Below, piece after piece: positions 10,291-20,344 of a DNA stretch of 64,000 nucleotides; position 1 is the stretch's first letter; every line of letters starts with the position of its first letter. The notes under the pieces are model-generated. The model was not told the origin of the DNA. It did no database searches and worked only from the letters and a program-made list of their open reading frames with translations. This stretch comes from Aphrophora alni (taxonomy: Eukaryota; Arthropoda; Insecta; Hemiptera; Aphrophoridae). The stretch lies in NCBI GenBank assembly GCA_963513935.1, contig OY740772.1:99281340-99345339 (forward strand). Reading direction: 5' to 3'. Position numbers and translations under genes: made by a program.

Positions 10291-11312
10291 CACCCTATTG
10301 CTTATCATTAATATACTAGCTATTTGCAGTCAGTTCATGTTTACCTTGATGCTCTATATAAACCTACACTTCCTGTTTTTTCTGTCCCACCTACTTTAAA
10401 GTGGAATGTATAGTTTACACAAGACTTGTCTTTTTCCTTCTTGCTAATGTGTCCATTTGCAATCTTCCACAAATAAGCTTCCTATCTTAATCAACACTAT
10501 AAGCTAAATTCAAGACAAATATTGATAAACAAAATACCTTATTTTGTATAAAATTATAAATATATTTACTGTAAATTTAGGCAGATATTTGGAGAAATTT
10601 CTTTTTTATCGTTTGGTCCATCAGTTCACAGTTAACTTTGGAACAATGTTTTCACTTGGGTAAGATTTTTATGAACATTGTAAGTCTTTTTTTCTAGTCT
10701 ACCTTATAATGATTGATCATTATGATTCCTTCCCATGAAAATATTTAATTTGTAAAACCAAATCACAGTCAAAATTTCTTATCTATTTGTTGAAATAAGA
10801 AGGTAGCTTTAAGAAATTGTTTTCTGGACCTATAAAACATGAACTGAAAATTTGTGAATGAAGCTATTTGCATTTGTATATATTTTTAGTACAATGTGTA
10901 GATAAAAATCAGTTAATTTTAGTGACTTTTAAAAGGACATATCCTCACTATTTTATTCGTCATCAGTTTTCAAAACAGTTTTAATTTTATTGTAAATAGA
11001 CTTCTACCTAAACTTTTAATTTATGTTTGTTTCTTGCTTATACATAGATACAAATTTTTTAAGTAGGTAAATTTATTTTATTCTTAAAGACAATCTTATT
11101 CTGATGCAGAGTCAAAAGTGGTTTTTATTTTTAATTAACTTGCAAACACATAGTATTCTAAAGGGTGAACTTTATTTTGTAACTCTTTAAACTCTTTTTT
11201 TTCCTTCTTACTGTCAAAGTTGTAATATACTATAGACATGTTAGTCTTAAGAAATATAGACGATTACCAACAAATACTTAGAGTAGAAGTCTTGTGACGG
11301 GAGCAGTTACAG

Positions 11313-11473
11313 GTAGCAGCAGCTGCATCCCCCTTGTTAAAGGCACCATTATCAACAGCTGCTCAACAGGCTAGCTATGCAGCAGCAGCTTCATATACAG
11401 CAGTAGCAGCGCGAGCGTATGGCGCTGCAGCAGCGGCAGCTCAACCAGTAGCAGGATACGCTGCTGTCGCAGG
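11313..11473 (+). CDS. Rbfox1: Rbfox1/A2BP1-like, Ala-rich C-terminal exon (161 nt)
   Basis: Encodes VAAAASPLLKAPLSTAAQQA and then an Ala/Tyr/Gln-rich low-complexity stretch ending GYAAVAG. This kind of disordered, Tyr/Ala-rich C-terminal domain is used by Rbfox proteins for assembly with other splicing factors. The exon starts at a codon boundary after AG at 11311-11312 and ends with two bases of a split Gly codon before GTGAGA (11474), completed by the first base of the 13981 exon. The acceptor is weak: it has almost no adjacent pyrimidine tract. A second in-frame AG at 11305-11306 would add Leu-Gln. An in-frame TGA at 11295-11297 rules out a start further upstream. At 161 nt, skipping it shifts the frame. 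Confidence 0.9.
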
Positions 11474-11530
11474 GTGAGATAAAACTAACCTTGACTACGC
11501 TTCAGTCATCTATTTGTTTGTTTATCTTCT

Positions 11531-13228
11531 TGCACGATGGGTTTTATTCCAGATCACCTTGCTGTACTTGTTATTTGTATGAATGAAACCTAACCAATAA
11601 CACAATAATAAATGTGGGTTGTTTGAGCAGTTTGTGCAGTTTTATAATATGGATGATTACTTAGTTGTAATGTTGCTGCATCGTAATTTTCATTTTCTGT
11701 TTGTTTTAGTAGTTATTAGTTCTAAATCTTCCATAATTGTTTCTAAATGTTGCTTTTAATGATTAACACATAATAAATTATAAATATTTGTTAACTTTCT
11801 TTGTATCTTTACCAGTCTTATTTTTTTTACTTCTCTGAAGGTGCTATTCAGATTACCAATAATCGTAACTTCAGCATTGTTTTGGTTTAACTTTTTTTAA
11901 AAGGTCAACATTTGAAAATTACTGATTAAAAGCACAGCCCATAATAAATTTGCATAACTGTGTCAGTTACTAATACTTTAATGTATCAGAATAATTCCAC
12001 TTCAGGCATATGTTTTGGATGCCTGAAAACCGTCATATAATTATTGCAATGGAAACAAACAAAGACTTATTTCCTGTAATGTAATTTAATAAAAACCTTT
12101 CATGATGTTTCTTCATCAAAACACCATAAAATTGGAAAAGTTATATTCAGACAATATAACAATTTCTACATAAACTTATTGAAATTTAAACTGCAGAATA
12201 TGTTAATTACCTAAAATTAACTTGATAGTTTCTAAGTAAAAAAGAAGCATAAGATACATAAGAAGTAAACCATTATTTATTATTAAGTACTAAGAAACAT
12301 TATTATTATTATTATTACAGTATTATTAAGAAACTTATCTGTAGCATGTCAAGAATGTTTCTGCTTGTTTTAAAATAAATCAAATATTTGTGCATTTCAT
12401 TTGTATAATTGTTTATGACTTCATACTAGATCTGACCATATGAATAAAACTGAAGCATGTCCTCTCTTGAGCATAGTGATGCTCCTAAGTAACAGATCAG
12501 AGTATGAACATTTGCTCATTTCCGTTTTAATAACGTACACCTTATCTTCTACTTTATCTGTTGAAGCATGTGTACCGTTAATTCATTCATGATCAGCTGT
12601 TTTATTAGTTTAGGTTTTTTATTATTTTTTTTTTATTTATAAATCTGAATTATCATGGTTAAAATTAGTGAAGATAAATTTTATATTATGTTGCATGTTT
12701 TAATGTAAACATTTTTTCTAACCTACAAATTTTGTTAGAGATTAATTTAATTACAATAATCAATAATTTAGTTAACCATGACAAACCGCAAAGATGAAGG
12801 ATCTATCTACCTCTCCTCTCATCACTTAATGAAATTCTCACTTATTCAAGATACATTTAGCCTACTTTAGAAAATCAATGAATATTTTTAATCCTTGTAT
12901 TCTGGTGTTAATTGAGATTTATATGTCTTTCTGTGCTTTAAATACGAGTTTGTGATCAACCAGACTCCTCTTTTTTAGAGCATTCCTCCAAACTTGAAAC
13001 AGCAGTTTTTTTTTATACAACAAAAAGGATCCGTTTTATTTATGTATTTAAAAAAATTTGCTCAGAAAAAGTTAACTACAGTATAAGCATGCTTAATTTT
13101 ATTCATACGACCCATCTCTGTCATATGTAAATATTTTTCTATATATACGGTATATATATGTTTTGTTTATTTCTTCAATAGTTAATGATCTGTTATTTAT
13201 TATTTGTGTGTGTGTGTGTGTGCGCATG
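11531..13228 (+). promoter_or_regulatory. cluster of Rbfox-binding motifs (GCATG/GCACG)
   Basis: Six sense-strand GCATG pentamers fall within 885 bp: 12344, 12455, 12566, 12693 (as TGCATG), 13087 and 13224. At the local base composition about one per 2.4 kb would be expected. A secondary-type motif TGCACG lies at 11531-11536, about 57 bases after the Ala-rich exon's donor. Known Rbfox behaviour is that binding downstream of an exon favours inclusion and binding upstream favours skipping. These sites are therefore placed to act on the 161-nt and 64-nt exons of the gene's own transcript. Autoregulation is inferred, not shown. Confidence 0.5.
13203..13222. repeat. (TG)n microsatellite
   Basis: A short alternating TG run, roughly 20 bases, within the Rbfox intron just before the GCATG at 13224. 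Confidence 0.85.
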
Positions 13229-13980
13229 CTTTCATTTTGTAATTTCAAAACTTTTAAATAAACTATTTTGATTGTATTTTGTAAAATATGGTTTATCTTT
13301 TCAAGCAATGCAGTATATACTTCATAAGCAACCACTCATATATTACAAATTTGATAATTTTTTTTTTCGTGTGCATTTTATATGTTTGTACAGTCTGTAC
13401 TAAAAATAAGTCGGTTTTAATTTATCTAAAAATAACAGTATTTTTTATTAATACATTAATATTGTTTATTTTGATTTTTTTAATTTCGTAAAGAAAAGAT
13501 CTAATAAACTTGTAGTTATTCTTAAATTGTTGTAATTTCTTAAATATTGTGTTTTCTTTATTTACACGTAGTGTGCTTGTCTATAGTTTTTGTTGGTTTT
13601 TATTCAGAGAAGTTGTAAAGAACAAAAAATGGTTAAATACAAAGCAAAAAGAAATTTTGCTATATTCGAAACAAGACAACATTTCAATGACCATGTAATT
13701 ATCGTCATATGTTACATATACAAAACCTTTACGACTCTTACATGTGGTTATGTATGTACAACACCGAAGATAATGATGTAGTAATTGAAATGTCAGCTTA
13801 ATACAAATAAAATGTTCGCTGTGGGAAATTTTGTGTTTTCTTACATTTTACGATTGAACCGTTACCTATTTCAACTTAATGTTGTTTGAAAAGTTATATA
13901 TAAGTTTTAAAAAACTATGAAACAACTATCATTGAAACAGAGTTGTAATATTTTACTAAAATTCTGTTGAAATCTTTTAG

Positions 13981-14044
13981 GTATGGCCGTGATTATGCAG
14001 ATCCTTATCTAGGCCATGGGATCGGCCCTGTGGCAGGATATGGG
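13981..14044 (+). CDS. Rbfox1: Rbfox1/A2BP1-like, 64-nt frame-changing exon
   Basis: The first base completes the Gly codon begun at the end of the Ala-rich exon. The exon then encodes YGRDYADPYLGHGIGPVAGYG, matching the YGRxYADPY segment of Fox C-termini. The acceptor is CTTTTAG at 13980 and the donor GTAAGC at 14045. The exon leaves on a codon boundary and joins the last exon in frame to give ...AAVYRSGYNRFAPY. Being 64 nt, skipping it alone makes the last exon be read in another frame (LQYIEVDTIGLHRIK, stop at 14969-14971). This parallels mammalian RBFOX1, where a frame-changing exon near the end decides between the FAPY and an alternative tail. If the 161-nt exon is skipped and this one kept, the frame reads VWP then TGA at 13990-13992. 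Confidence 0.92.
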
Positions 14045-14922
14045 GTAAGCTTTACAAAAATAATATTAAACATGTGGTTTTTATTATATCATTTGATACT
14101 TTTTAAATCAGCAGTTTTAAAGTTTACTAGTTGTTAGTAGTGAGACCATGGGAGAATAAATGTGTAATAGAAAGTTATTCAACTGGTTCGTAACATTTCC
14201 AGAAGCACATTTCACTTATAGGAACAGTGTTATACTTTGTACACCATTTTTCCATTATAATAAAAGTATGCAATAAATCAAAGTGCTTTAATGTTTTTAA
14301 AACTATAATTCCGTAACAGTTTGTTTCTACAAAAAATATTAAAATCTAATAAAGCAACATTTGGATTATTTATCCAATAAACAACAAGTATTATTTGTTT
14401 AAGTACATTTACATTACTTGTAATTCTTTAAATATGAGAAGTAATCATAAATATTTTATATTATCTAGTATTATTTAAAAAAATAAACACGTTATGATAC
14501 ATTACTGTATTTTTTTATTGTGCTTTTTACATCTTGTAAAAAATAATAAACATTTAAGTGTTTGTTTATATAATATTTATTTATTTATATAGGTTAGGTT
14601 AGAAAATAACAAATGTAACTGTAGAGCTACACATGATAGCCCATTGCTGTATAAAAATCAGTAGCATTAAAAGATAAAAATAATTATAACTTATCACAGC
14701 ACATAGAGAAGAAGAAAGCATATGCAAACATAATAACTTAACAACTTTCAATGTCTGATAGTTTTAATTACTTGATGTTACAGTTAAAGGAGTAGTGTAG
14801 AAGTAGATAATCGAAGTATTACTCTACTCCAATTTAAAGTTATGAAAATCAATAGATTATAATTATACTCAAATTATATTAAAACATGTAATTAACATTT
14901 AAATGTGTTTGTTTTCCTTCAG
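14045..14922 (+). other. last Rbfox intron
   Basis: An AT-rich intron of 878 bp from donor GTAAGC to acceptor TTTTCCTTCAG (AG at 14921-14922). It contains a TTAGG-like doublet near 14592 and nothing else recognisable. Confidence 0.75.
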
Positions 14923-14967
14923 GCTGCAGTATATAGAAGTGGATACAATCGGTTTGCACCGTATTAA
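14923..14967 (+). CDS. Rbfox1: Rbfox1/A2BP1-like, terminal coding exon (FAPY end)
   Basis: Encodes AAVYRSGYNRFAPY followed by TAA at 14965-14967. The YRxGYNRFAPY ending is the highly conserved Fox-family C-terminus. In vertebrate RBFOX1 this tail works as a nuclear localisation signal, and isoforms lacking it are more cytoplasmic. The strong pyrimidine-rich acceptor (GTTTTCCTTCAG) puts the exon start at 14923 in phase 0, joining the 64-nt exon. This is the strongest evidence for the gene's identity and strand. A second-frame stop two bases downstream (14969-14971) would close the alternative tail made when the 64-nt exon is skipped. Confidence 0.95.
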   Translation, partial: AAVYRSGYNRFAPY

Positions 14968-16047
14968 ATAAATGTGTTTACGGAACTGCCGAAGATTGCA
15001 GCTAGGACTTTGCGTCGCTGAAGGTCATCAACGCATCTCTTCCTACACTATCATAGCACGTCTTTGTTCCGATCGCTCTTGTATATACTTATGTCAATTG
15101 TAATAGGCTAAGGAGGTAAATAGTTTCCTTATCCATCCAATGAAGAAACCGTCTGTTCTGTTGTGGCGGTAGTGGGTGCATCGTGAACTAGAATTGTATT
15201 TGGCTTGCTTAGTTTAAATCGTGAAAGCTCTGGTCTTTTGAGCTCCTGTTCCAATCTTTAAATATTTCTCATTTGTTTTGTATTTATTTTTTTTTTGGTT
15301 TTTTTTTTTAGAAAATTCCTGTTTAAAGATATTTGTTTGTGCTTCTCGTTAAGAGGGGTATTATTTTTGTACGAAACGATTTCGTAATTATATATAAAAA
15401 AGTATATATATATATATATGTATAATTAGGTAAATTATTCATGATATCAATCTGTATGGACATCTCCCTTCTTTGTTTATATAAAGGGAGCTTGGATAAC
15501 ACCAAATTATATGAAACTAATCTGTTAATATTGCTATTAATTGTCGTTCGTACTTTCTGACCCTGTCCACTAAATATATTTATTGAAATCATTGTTTTAA
15601 TCTGAATGTTTGTGTGTAAATATATTGAATCTCACTGTAGGAATATCTCTGTAATAATTTTTAAATATAATGATTTCCTTTTTTACATGTGTTTATAGTG
15701 ACACAATTTAAAAGACGTACAATCACTTTGAAGAAAATTAATAACAAAATATTTCTTCGAGGATTTTGTTTCTCAATACTCTTTTTGTAATATAGTTACT
15801 AGTAATACAACCATGACAGTTATAAGAACTTTTAGCAGTTATAGTTTATTAATATTTATTAAATTTTTACTTTGTGTCAGTATTTATTGTTGTTTATACA
15901 TTGTTCATGTGTATTCTCTTTATTAGTAACAGTTTCAACAATTTGTTGTAATATTGTTTGTTTTTTCCATCCCAATTTGTTTATAATTTAATCTTGTGTT
16001 GTATGGAACGCAAAGTCAAGACATATTTCGCTTGAAAAATTAAGACA

Positions 16048-16053
16048 AATAAA
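16048..16053 (+). terminator. candidate proximal poly(A) signal
   Basis: AATAAA about 1.08 kb after the Rbfox stop codon, with another at 16094. The downstream sequence is not clearly GU-rich, so it is one of several possible sites. Confidence 0.3.
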
Positions 16054-16557
16054 ATTATATCAAAATATATTCCTTCTGAAAAGGAACCATTGTAATAAAA
16101 TCAATAATAATTAAATTTGTGTCTAAATTAATCCTGGAATATTTAAACTAATACTAGAATGATTCATAAATTTTAAAATCTGTAATATTCTGCTAACCTA
16201 ACCTCACCTAACTCCTTCATTTTCTTGTATATCTTGAAGATGTATAGAGTCAATTTAACATTTAAATTTTATGCTTTATTTGTGTGTAAAAAGAAAGAAG
16301 TTATTGTTTTATGATAATTATGTTTATGAATTATATACATCTTGTGGCTCAATTGATAGTTTTGAAAACAATGTTTCATGTTCTCCCCCCCCCCGTTTTG
16401 CAAGTACGGTATATAGAAATTTTTAAAACAACAAAATACAGCGATCTTTATAAATTTTTTATTGATTTATAGTTTTACAAAATATATATGTTTATGTCTA
16501 CAATTAAAAATTATGGATATTCTATGTGTAACATGCTCCAAATCAAGGTTTTATTTT

Positions 16558-16660
16558 GATTGCTATGGCAGTCATGTCTAATAACACCACCTTGTTTATT
16601 TGATTGCTATGGCAGTCATGTCATAACATCACTTGTTTATTTGACTGCTATAGCAATCAT
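16558..16660. repeat. short tandem repeat (~42 bp unit, 2.4 copies)
   Basis: Copies start at 16558, 16602 and 16643. The first two share GATTGCTATGGCAGTCATGT and a CTTGTTTATTT end, with units of 44 and 41 bp; the third is cut off after GACTGCTATAGCAATCAT. The last 13 bases of the third copy recur at 16966-16978, so the Penelope-like insertion went into this repeat. Confidence 0.8.
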
Positions 16661-16754
16661 AAATTCCATATTGCCTTATGAATGCTTTAAAATAAGTTTA
16701 TTACTAAATTACTTATGTCTTAGCAATCTTGTGTTTAGTATTTATTTATTAATA

Positions 16755-16801
16755 TTTCATTACAGCTGTTTCGGTATAACATATACCATCATCAGATGAA
16801 A
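16755..16801 (-). ncRNA. hammerhead ribozyme-like motif, minus-strand copy
   Basis: Minus-strand order: stem I TTTCAT (16801-16796), core CTGATGA (16795-16789), one extra T, stem II GGTATA/TATACC with loop TGT, GAAA (16772-16769), a two-pair stem III closing loop AGCT, then GTA and stem I partner ATGAAA (16760-16755). All pairs are Watson-Crick. The single extra T between the core and stem II is not canonical and may weaken catalysis. Confidence 0.5.
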
Positions 16802-16860
16802 CAATACGTTTACACAACACATTTGTGAAATGTGTATCAGTGTGTTGTGTAAACGTGTTG

Positions 16861-16907
16861 TTTCATCTGATGATGGTATATGTTATACTGAAACAGCTGT
16901 AATGAAA
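16861..16907 (+). ncRNA. hammerhead ribozyme-like motif, plus-strand copy
   Basis: Stem I TTTCAT (16861-16866) pairs with ATGAAA (16902-16907). The core CTGATGA is at 16867-16873, GAAA at 16890-16893, and the expected cleavage triplet GTA ends at 16901. Stem II is GTATA/TATAC plus a G-T wobble around a TGT loop; stem III is A-U and C-G around AGCT. There is an extra T at 16874 before stem II. Its sense orientation puts it in the Rbfox 3' UTR if the distal poly(A) site is used. Confidence 0.5.
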
Positions 16908-18805
16908 TAATAATTAATAAATACTAAACACAAGATTGCTAAGACGTAAGTAATTTAGTAATAAACTATAGCAATCATATCATATCATGTACTTGTTATA
17001 TCCATCAATATGGTTTTAGTAAAAACAACTGTTTTAGTTCTAAATTAGGTAAGCTTCTGTCCAAGAATCAAAATGTTTTACTTAAGACAAACTTGGTTTA
17101 CAGAGACTCTATTCCAAATCATATGTTTTGCCAAAATTATATTTTTAATACTCTTAAGCACTGATTAGCCTATATTACTCCTTAATAATTTTTTAGGCAG
17201 CACACAGGTATATTTTTTAAATGTATATAATATTCGTACTTAAAGTAAATATATCGCTTTACCTTGAAATCCTAGATTTGCACAGCTGATTGTTGATGCA
17301 CATTGTAAAAATAATTATTTTTCAGTTATTCATTCATTAAGACCTTCAAAATGTCACTGTATAAATTCCAAAAGGTACAAAAGTTGTCCCATTTCATGAC
17401 AAACAACAAAATATATAACAATGACACTTTACTCCTCCAAAAAGAGATTTTATGGTTCATTAGAAGAAGCAAAAACAGGGGCATAAAAAACGGGTATCTG
17501 TTTGAAAAATCATTAACTTGTCCCTTCTGACAACAAATTTATGTTTTAGTTCAGTATTCATAATTTTATATATAATATTGTATGTAACAAAAACAAAAAT
17601 AAATGTAGTAATAAACATAAAAAACTAAAACAAAATAGACTTTTTGGAACAGCACACCTACTACAACTCATCCACATTGCTGTATCAATAAAATAGCTGA
17701 CTTTTCAATGCTGCCTAGATTTTATTAATTGTATACTATAATGGAGTATTCGTTTTCGGTCAAAAGGATTAAAATAAAATTTTCCGACTGGATGAAAAAT
17801 GGGGATATTAGACCCATTATAAAAACTGTGACATTTAAACTACAAACTGATTTATAATGATAGCATATGTGACTAGCACTTGAAGAATTAATCCTGAGAA
17901 AGTTTCAAATATCATGTTTAACATCGATCAAATATTAACAAAATAGTGTCACCTTGGCTAGTCATTACTTAGTAATCTCGGTTATACAAATAAATAGCTG
18001 TCTGAGTAAATCATTGTGCTCTTCCCAATCGATCAGATCATTTTGAAATGGGATTTATCCATTGAATAAGACTTGTGAATAGCACATTTGTAAAATAACT
18101 TTGTCTGAATGACACGACCATAATTTAAATTATAACTATATTTTGACTTTACAAATAATGATAAAAACCATTTTGATTTATTAGATTTTCTATTTCAGAG
18201 TCCATGTAACTACAAAAGTATTATAACGGTTAATTTTCCTTTAAAAAATCAAAAATTAGCAATACTTTTCTTTCTTTTTTTTACATTCCTAAAGTATAAA
18301 AAAATAATGTTTTACATGCTATATTAAAATTAAAAATATTTTTCTTAATAGAGATTTCAAATTATTTTTTAAATAGTATAAAAATAGTGGTCATTCTAAT
18401 TTTTTACTAAACTTTTTATGTGGAAAAACAACAAAACATTAGTTATTAACACATTGTAAATATGATTTTAATGTTGTGTGTTAGTCGCTAATGTAAACCA
18501 TTTTCTAGCTGTATGATAACATCAGCTTTCTTTAACTTAGAACACATATCTTTAAGATACGATAAAAGCTCTCTTACCATTTGTAAATGTTAGTATGTTT
18601 CTGTATGAATGAATGGTTATTTAATAAAAAATGATTACATTTATTGCTTTTCTTCATATTCCCTCGGCTTTTCTTCGTTACATTTGAAGAAAAGAGTGTA
18701 TTTAGTGTGTGAATCATGCTGTGGTTTAAATTTATTAGTGTACCATAATTTTAGTTCATTGACATTGTTCAATGGGGCAGGAAAAATTTTCAAAAAAAGA
18801 ATGTA

Positions 18806-18811
18806 AATAAA
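18806..18811 (+). terminator. candidate distal poly(A) signal with GT-rich downstream element
   Basis: AATAAA is followed about 46 bases later by an alternating GT run (18858-18878), the usual layout of a hexamer and a GU-rich downstream element. If used, the Rbfox 3' UTR would be about 3.9 kb and would include the Penelope-like palindrome. Confidence 0.35.
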
Positions 18812-18857
18812 AACATTTTAAAGTAAGAATTCTGCTCCTCAGATTGTCCAGATGCCC

Positions 18858-18878
18858 GTGTGTGTGTGTGTGTGTGTG
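18858..18878. repeat. (GT)n microsatellite
   Basis: An alternating GT run of about 21 bases; it may also act as a downstream poly(A) element. Confidence 0.85.
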
Positions 18879-20242
18879 GCTGATTTATAATTCTCTATAT
18901 TTAGCTTAGGAGAATATAAATATAAGATATATATATTTGAAATAGTGTTAATGTTAGCTTATAGCCTTTTATAATAGTGTAATAAGTTGTTGTAGCACAC
19001 TTTATTTTAGATCTTTGATTATATTTAGTCTTTTTCATGTATTGCTGTGTATGAGAATACATTCAGAATCTCATTGTAGGATCATGTCATGTCGTCCAAT
19101 GTTGATATTATGTGAGTGGCATTCAGAGAAACCAAAGACAAGATTAGTATTGTATGCTCAATTTGATCATTTATCTAACTATCTAACTTAACCTTACAAC
19201 TGATAAACACAACATAATTTGTTGACAGTATTAAAACCGTTAAATTATCAACATTCCTTAATTTTATATATTAGAAATCACTCATTTTATTGTATATAAA
19301 CTCCATCACTTTGTACTTATTCAACCTGTACATTACTAAAAAGCATATCATTCAAGTTCACCTCCCTTTCCAAAACACAATTTTTAAAATGAAAATAAGT
19401 ATATATATTTTAAAATCTCTGTTATTTTAAACACATTTCTTGTAGTTGATCCAAAACAAATTTATTGTTGTGTTTTTCAGTTGACTTTTCAATTACCAAA
19501 TGAGATTAAACAGATCTGTAACTAACATTTATTATTGTAAATGTTGTTGTCATTTTTGATCAAAAAGAAATTTTGTTATTTAACTAATTTAAAAAATAAT
19601 TAATACATTAATGTCTTCCGTTTTGGCACAACTGATTGTAATCACTCAGCACATTAGTTATGATAATTATTATAGTATATAATATATATTATGTAATTTA
19701 AATTTGTTTTTGTTTTGTTAATAAAGCACAAATTAGTTCTGATCACATTGGCATTTGGTCTAACTTCATAAAAAATTTAAAAAAAAAAAAAAATAAAAAA
19801 CAACCTTTCTGTGTAAACAAAACTATATTACAAGCCGTGCGATGTGGTCACTTATGTACAAAGTTATATTTCACATCATTATGTGTATTCCATCAAAACT
19901 AAATAAATATATATATAAGTCCAAAGTTTTCCAATGTGTATTTATTAATATATATAATACCATATTAATGTTTTAGTAGTTTCTAAAGTATAGTAAATAT
20001 TGTTCATTACTGAGGTTTCAGTTAGCTGGTCATAACTTTGTGACAATGATGAGTAGATCAGTATGAAATTTATCCAAAAGGTAAACTTTCATATACAAAT
20101 TTTAAAAACTGTGAGAGAATTCAAGAGTGAAGTACAAAAAATATTGTGTTACAAATTCTTCAAAGAATAAAAAACAAATTTTGTGGATTTTTTGTATGGT
20201 TACTGTTGAAGAAGATCCAAATTTTGAAGGCCATCCACAGTA

Positions 20243-20270
20243 AGGTAGTTGAGGAGACAGCATCACTCTT
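20243..20270. repeat. direct repeat, left copy (partner 21158-21185)
   Basis: AGGTAGTTGAGG followed by AGACAGCATCACTCTT is repeated, with a few changes, at 21158-21185 (AGGTAGTTGAGG, CAACAACATCACCCTT). The two copies lie on either side of the piggyBac-like element. They may belong to an older dispersed repeat into which it inserted. Confidence 0.5.
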
Positions 20271-20344
20271 AAAGAAACAACCTCAAAATTGACAATCAGT
20301 TTTTGTTAGTTCATTTCATTGAGCCCTTTACCTGACAATCTTAA

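Larger units (their letters stand above)
3190..11312 (+). other. large Rbfox intron (~8.1 kb) carrying several mobile elements
   Basis: Intron between the candidate microexon and the Ala-rich exon. It holds an AT microsatellite, a tRNA-like SINE, a hAT-type MITE, a pogo/Tigger element and non-LTR retrotransposon scraps, each listed separately. A-runs occur at 5159-5178 and about 7140-7151. The stretches 3190-4480, 5600-7440, 8130-9400 and 10300-11200 show nothing else I can support: no conserved exon, RNA gene or clear repeat. GCATG motifs occur singly at 5187, 6101, 10051 and 10196. Confidence 0.6.
11474..13980 (+). other. Rbfox intron with dense Fox-binding motifs
   Basis: A 2.5-kb AT-rich intron between the two alternative-type exons. 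It contains an (ATT)n run near 12300-12317 and a (TG)n run at 13203-13222. Its main feature is the cluster of GCATG motifs listed separately. It ends in acceptor ATCTTTTAG at 13980. I see no coding stretch; the short open frames between 13099 and 13781 lie in low-complexity sequence. Confidence 0.7.
16661..16965 (+). mobile_element. Penelope-like element remnant: palindrome with two hammerhead-like motifs
   Basis: A 305-bp insertion flanked by an exact 13-bp direct repeat, CTATAGCAATCAT (16648-16660 and 16966-16978). Nearly all of it is a long inverted repeat: arms 16695-16821 and 16841-16967, about 127 bp each, with few mismatches and a ~19-base loop. Each arm carries a hammerhead-ribozyme-like motif, on opposite strands. 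Penelope-like retroelements are known to carry minimal type I hammerheads with a very short stem III in their terminal pLTRs, and they often insert with an inverted truncated pLTR and a target duplication of variable length. No reverse transcriptase is present. The family call is from these structural traits, not from a sequence match. Confidence 0.6.
14968..18830 (+). other. Rbfox 3' UTR, possible extent
   Basis: Sequence after the stop codon. AATAAA hexamers occur at 14967 (too close to the stop to be likely), 16048, 16094 and 18806, the last followed by a GT-rich run. The UTR could be about 1.1 kb or about 3.9 kb. Pumilio-type TGTAAATA occurs at 15615, 18455 and 18802. Apart from a short tandem repeat and the Penelope-like insertion (16558-16978), I see AT-rich sequence without coding potential. 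The extent is inferred from hexamers only. Confidence 0.45.
18831..20340. other. AT-rich intergenic sequence
   Basis: No coding, RNA or conserved element found. An A-rich run lies at about 19779-19800. A block around 20240-20270 is repeated beyond the piggyBac-like insertion (see the direct repeat entry). Confidence 0.6.

Noticed and set aside
11378..11450. CAG/GCA triplet-repeat expansion
   Set aside because: GCA/GCG/GCT codons are mixed, as in an ordinary Ala-rich domain; no long pure run.
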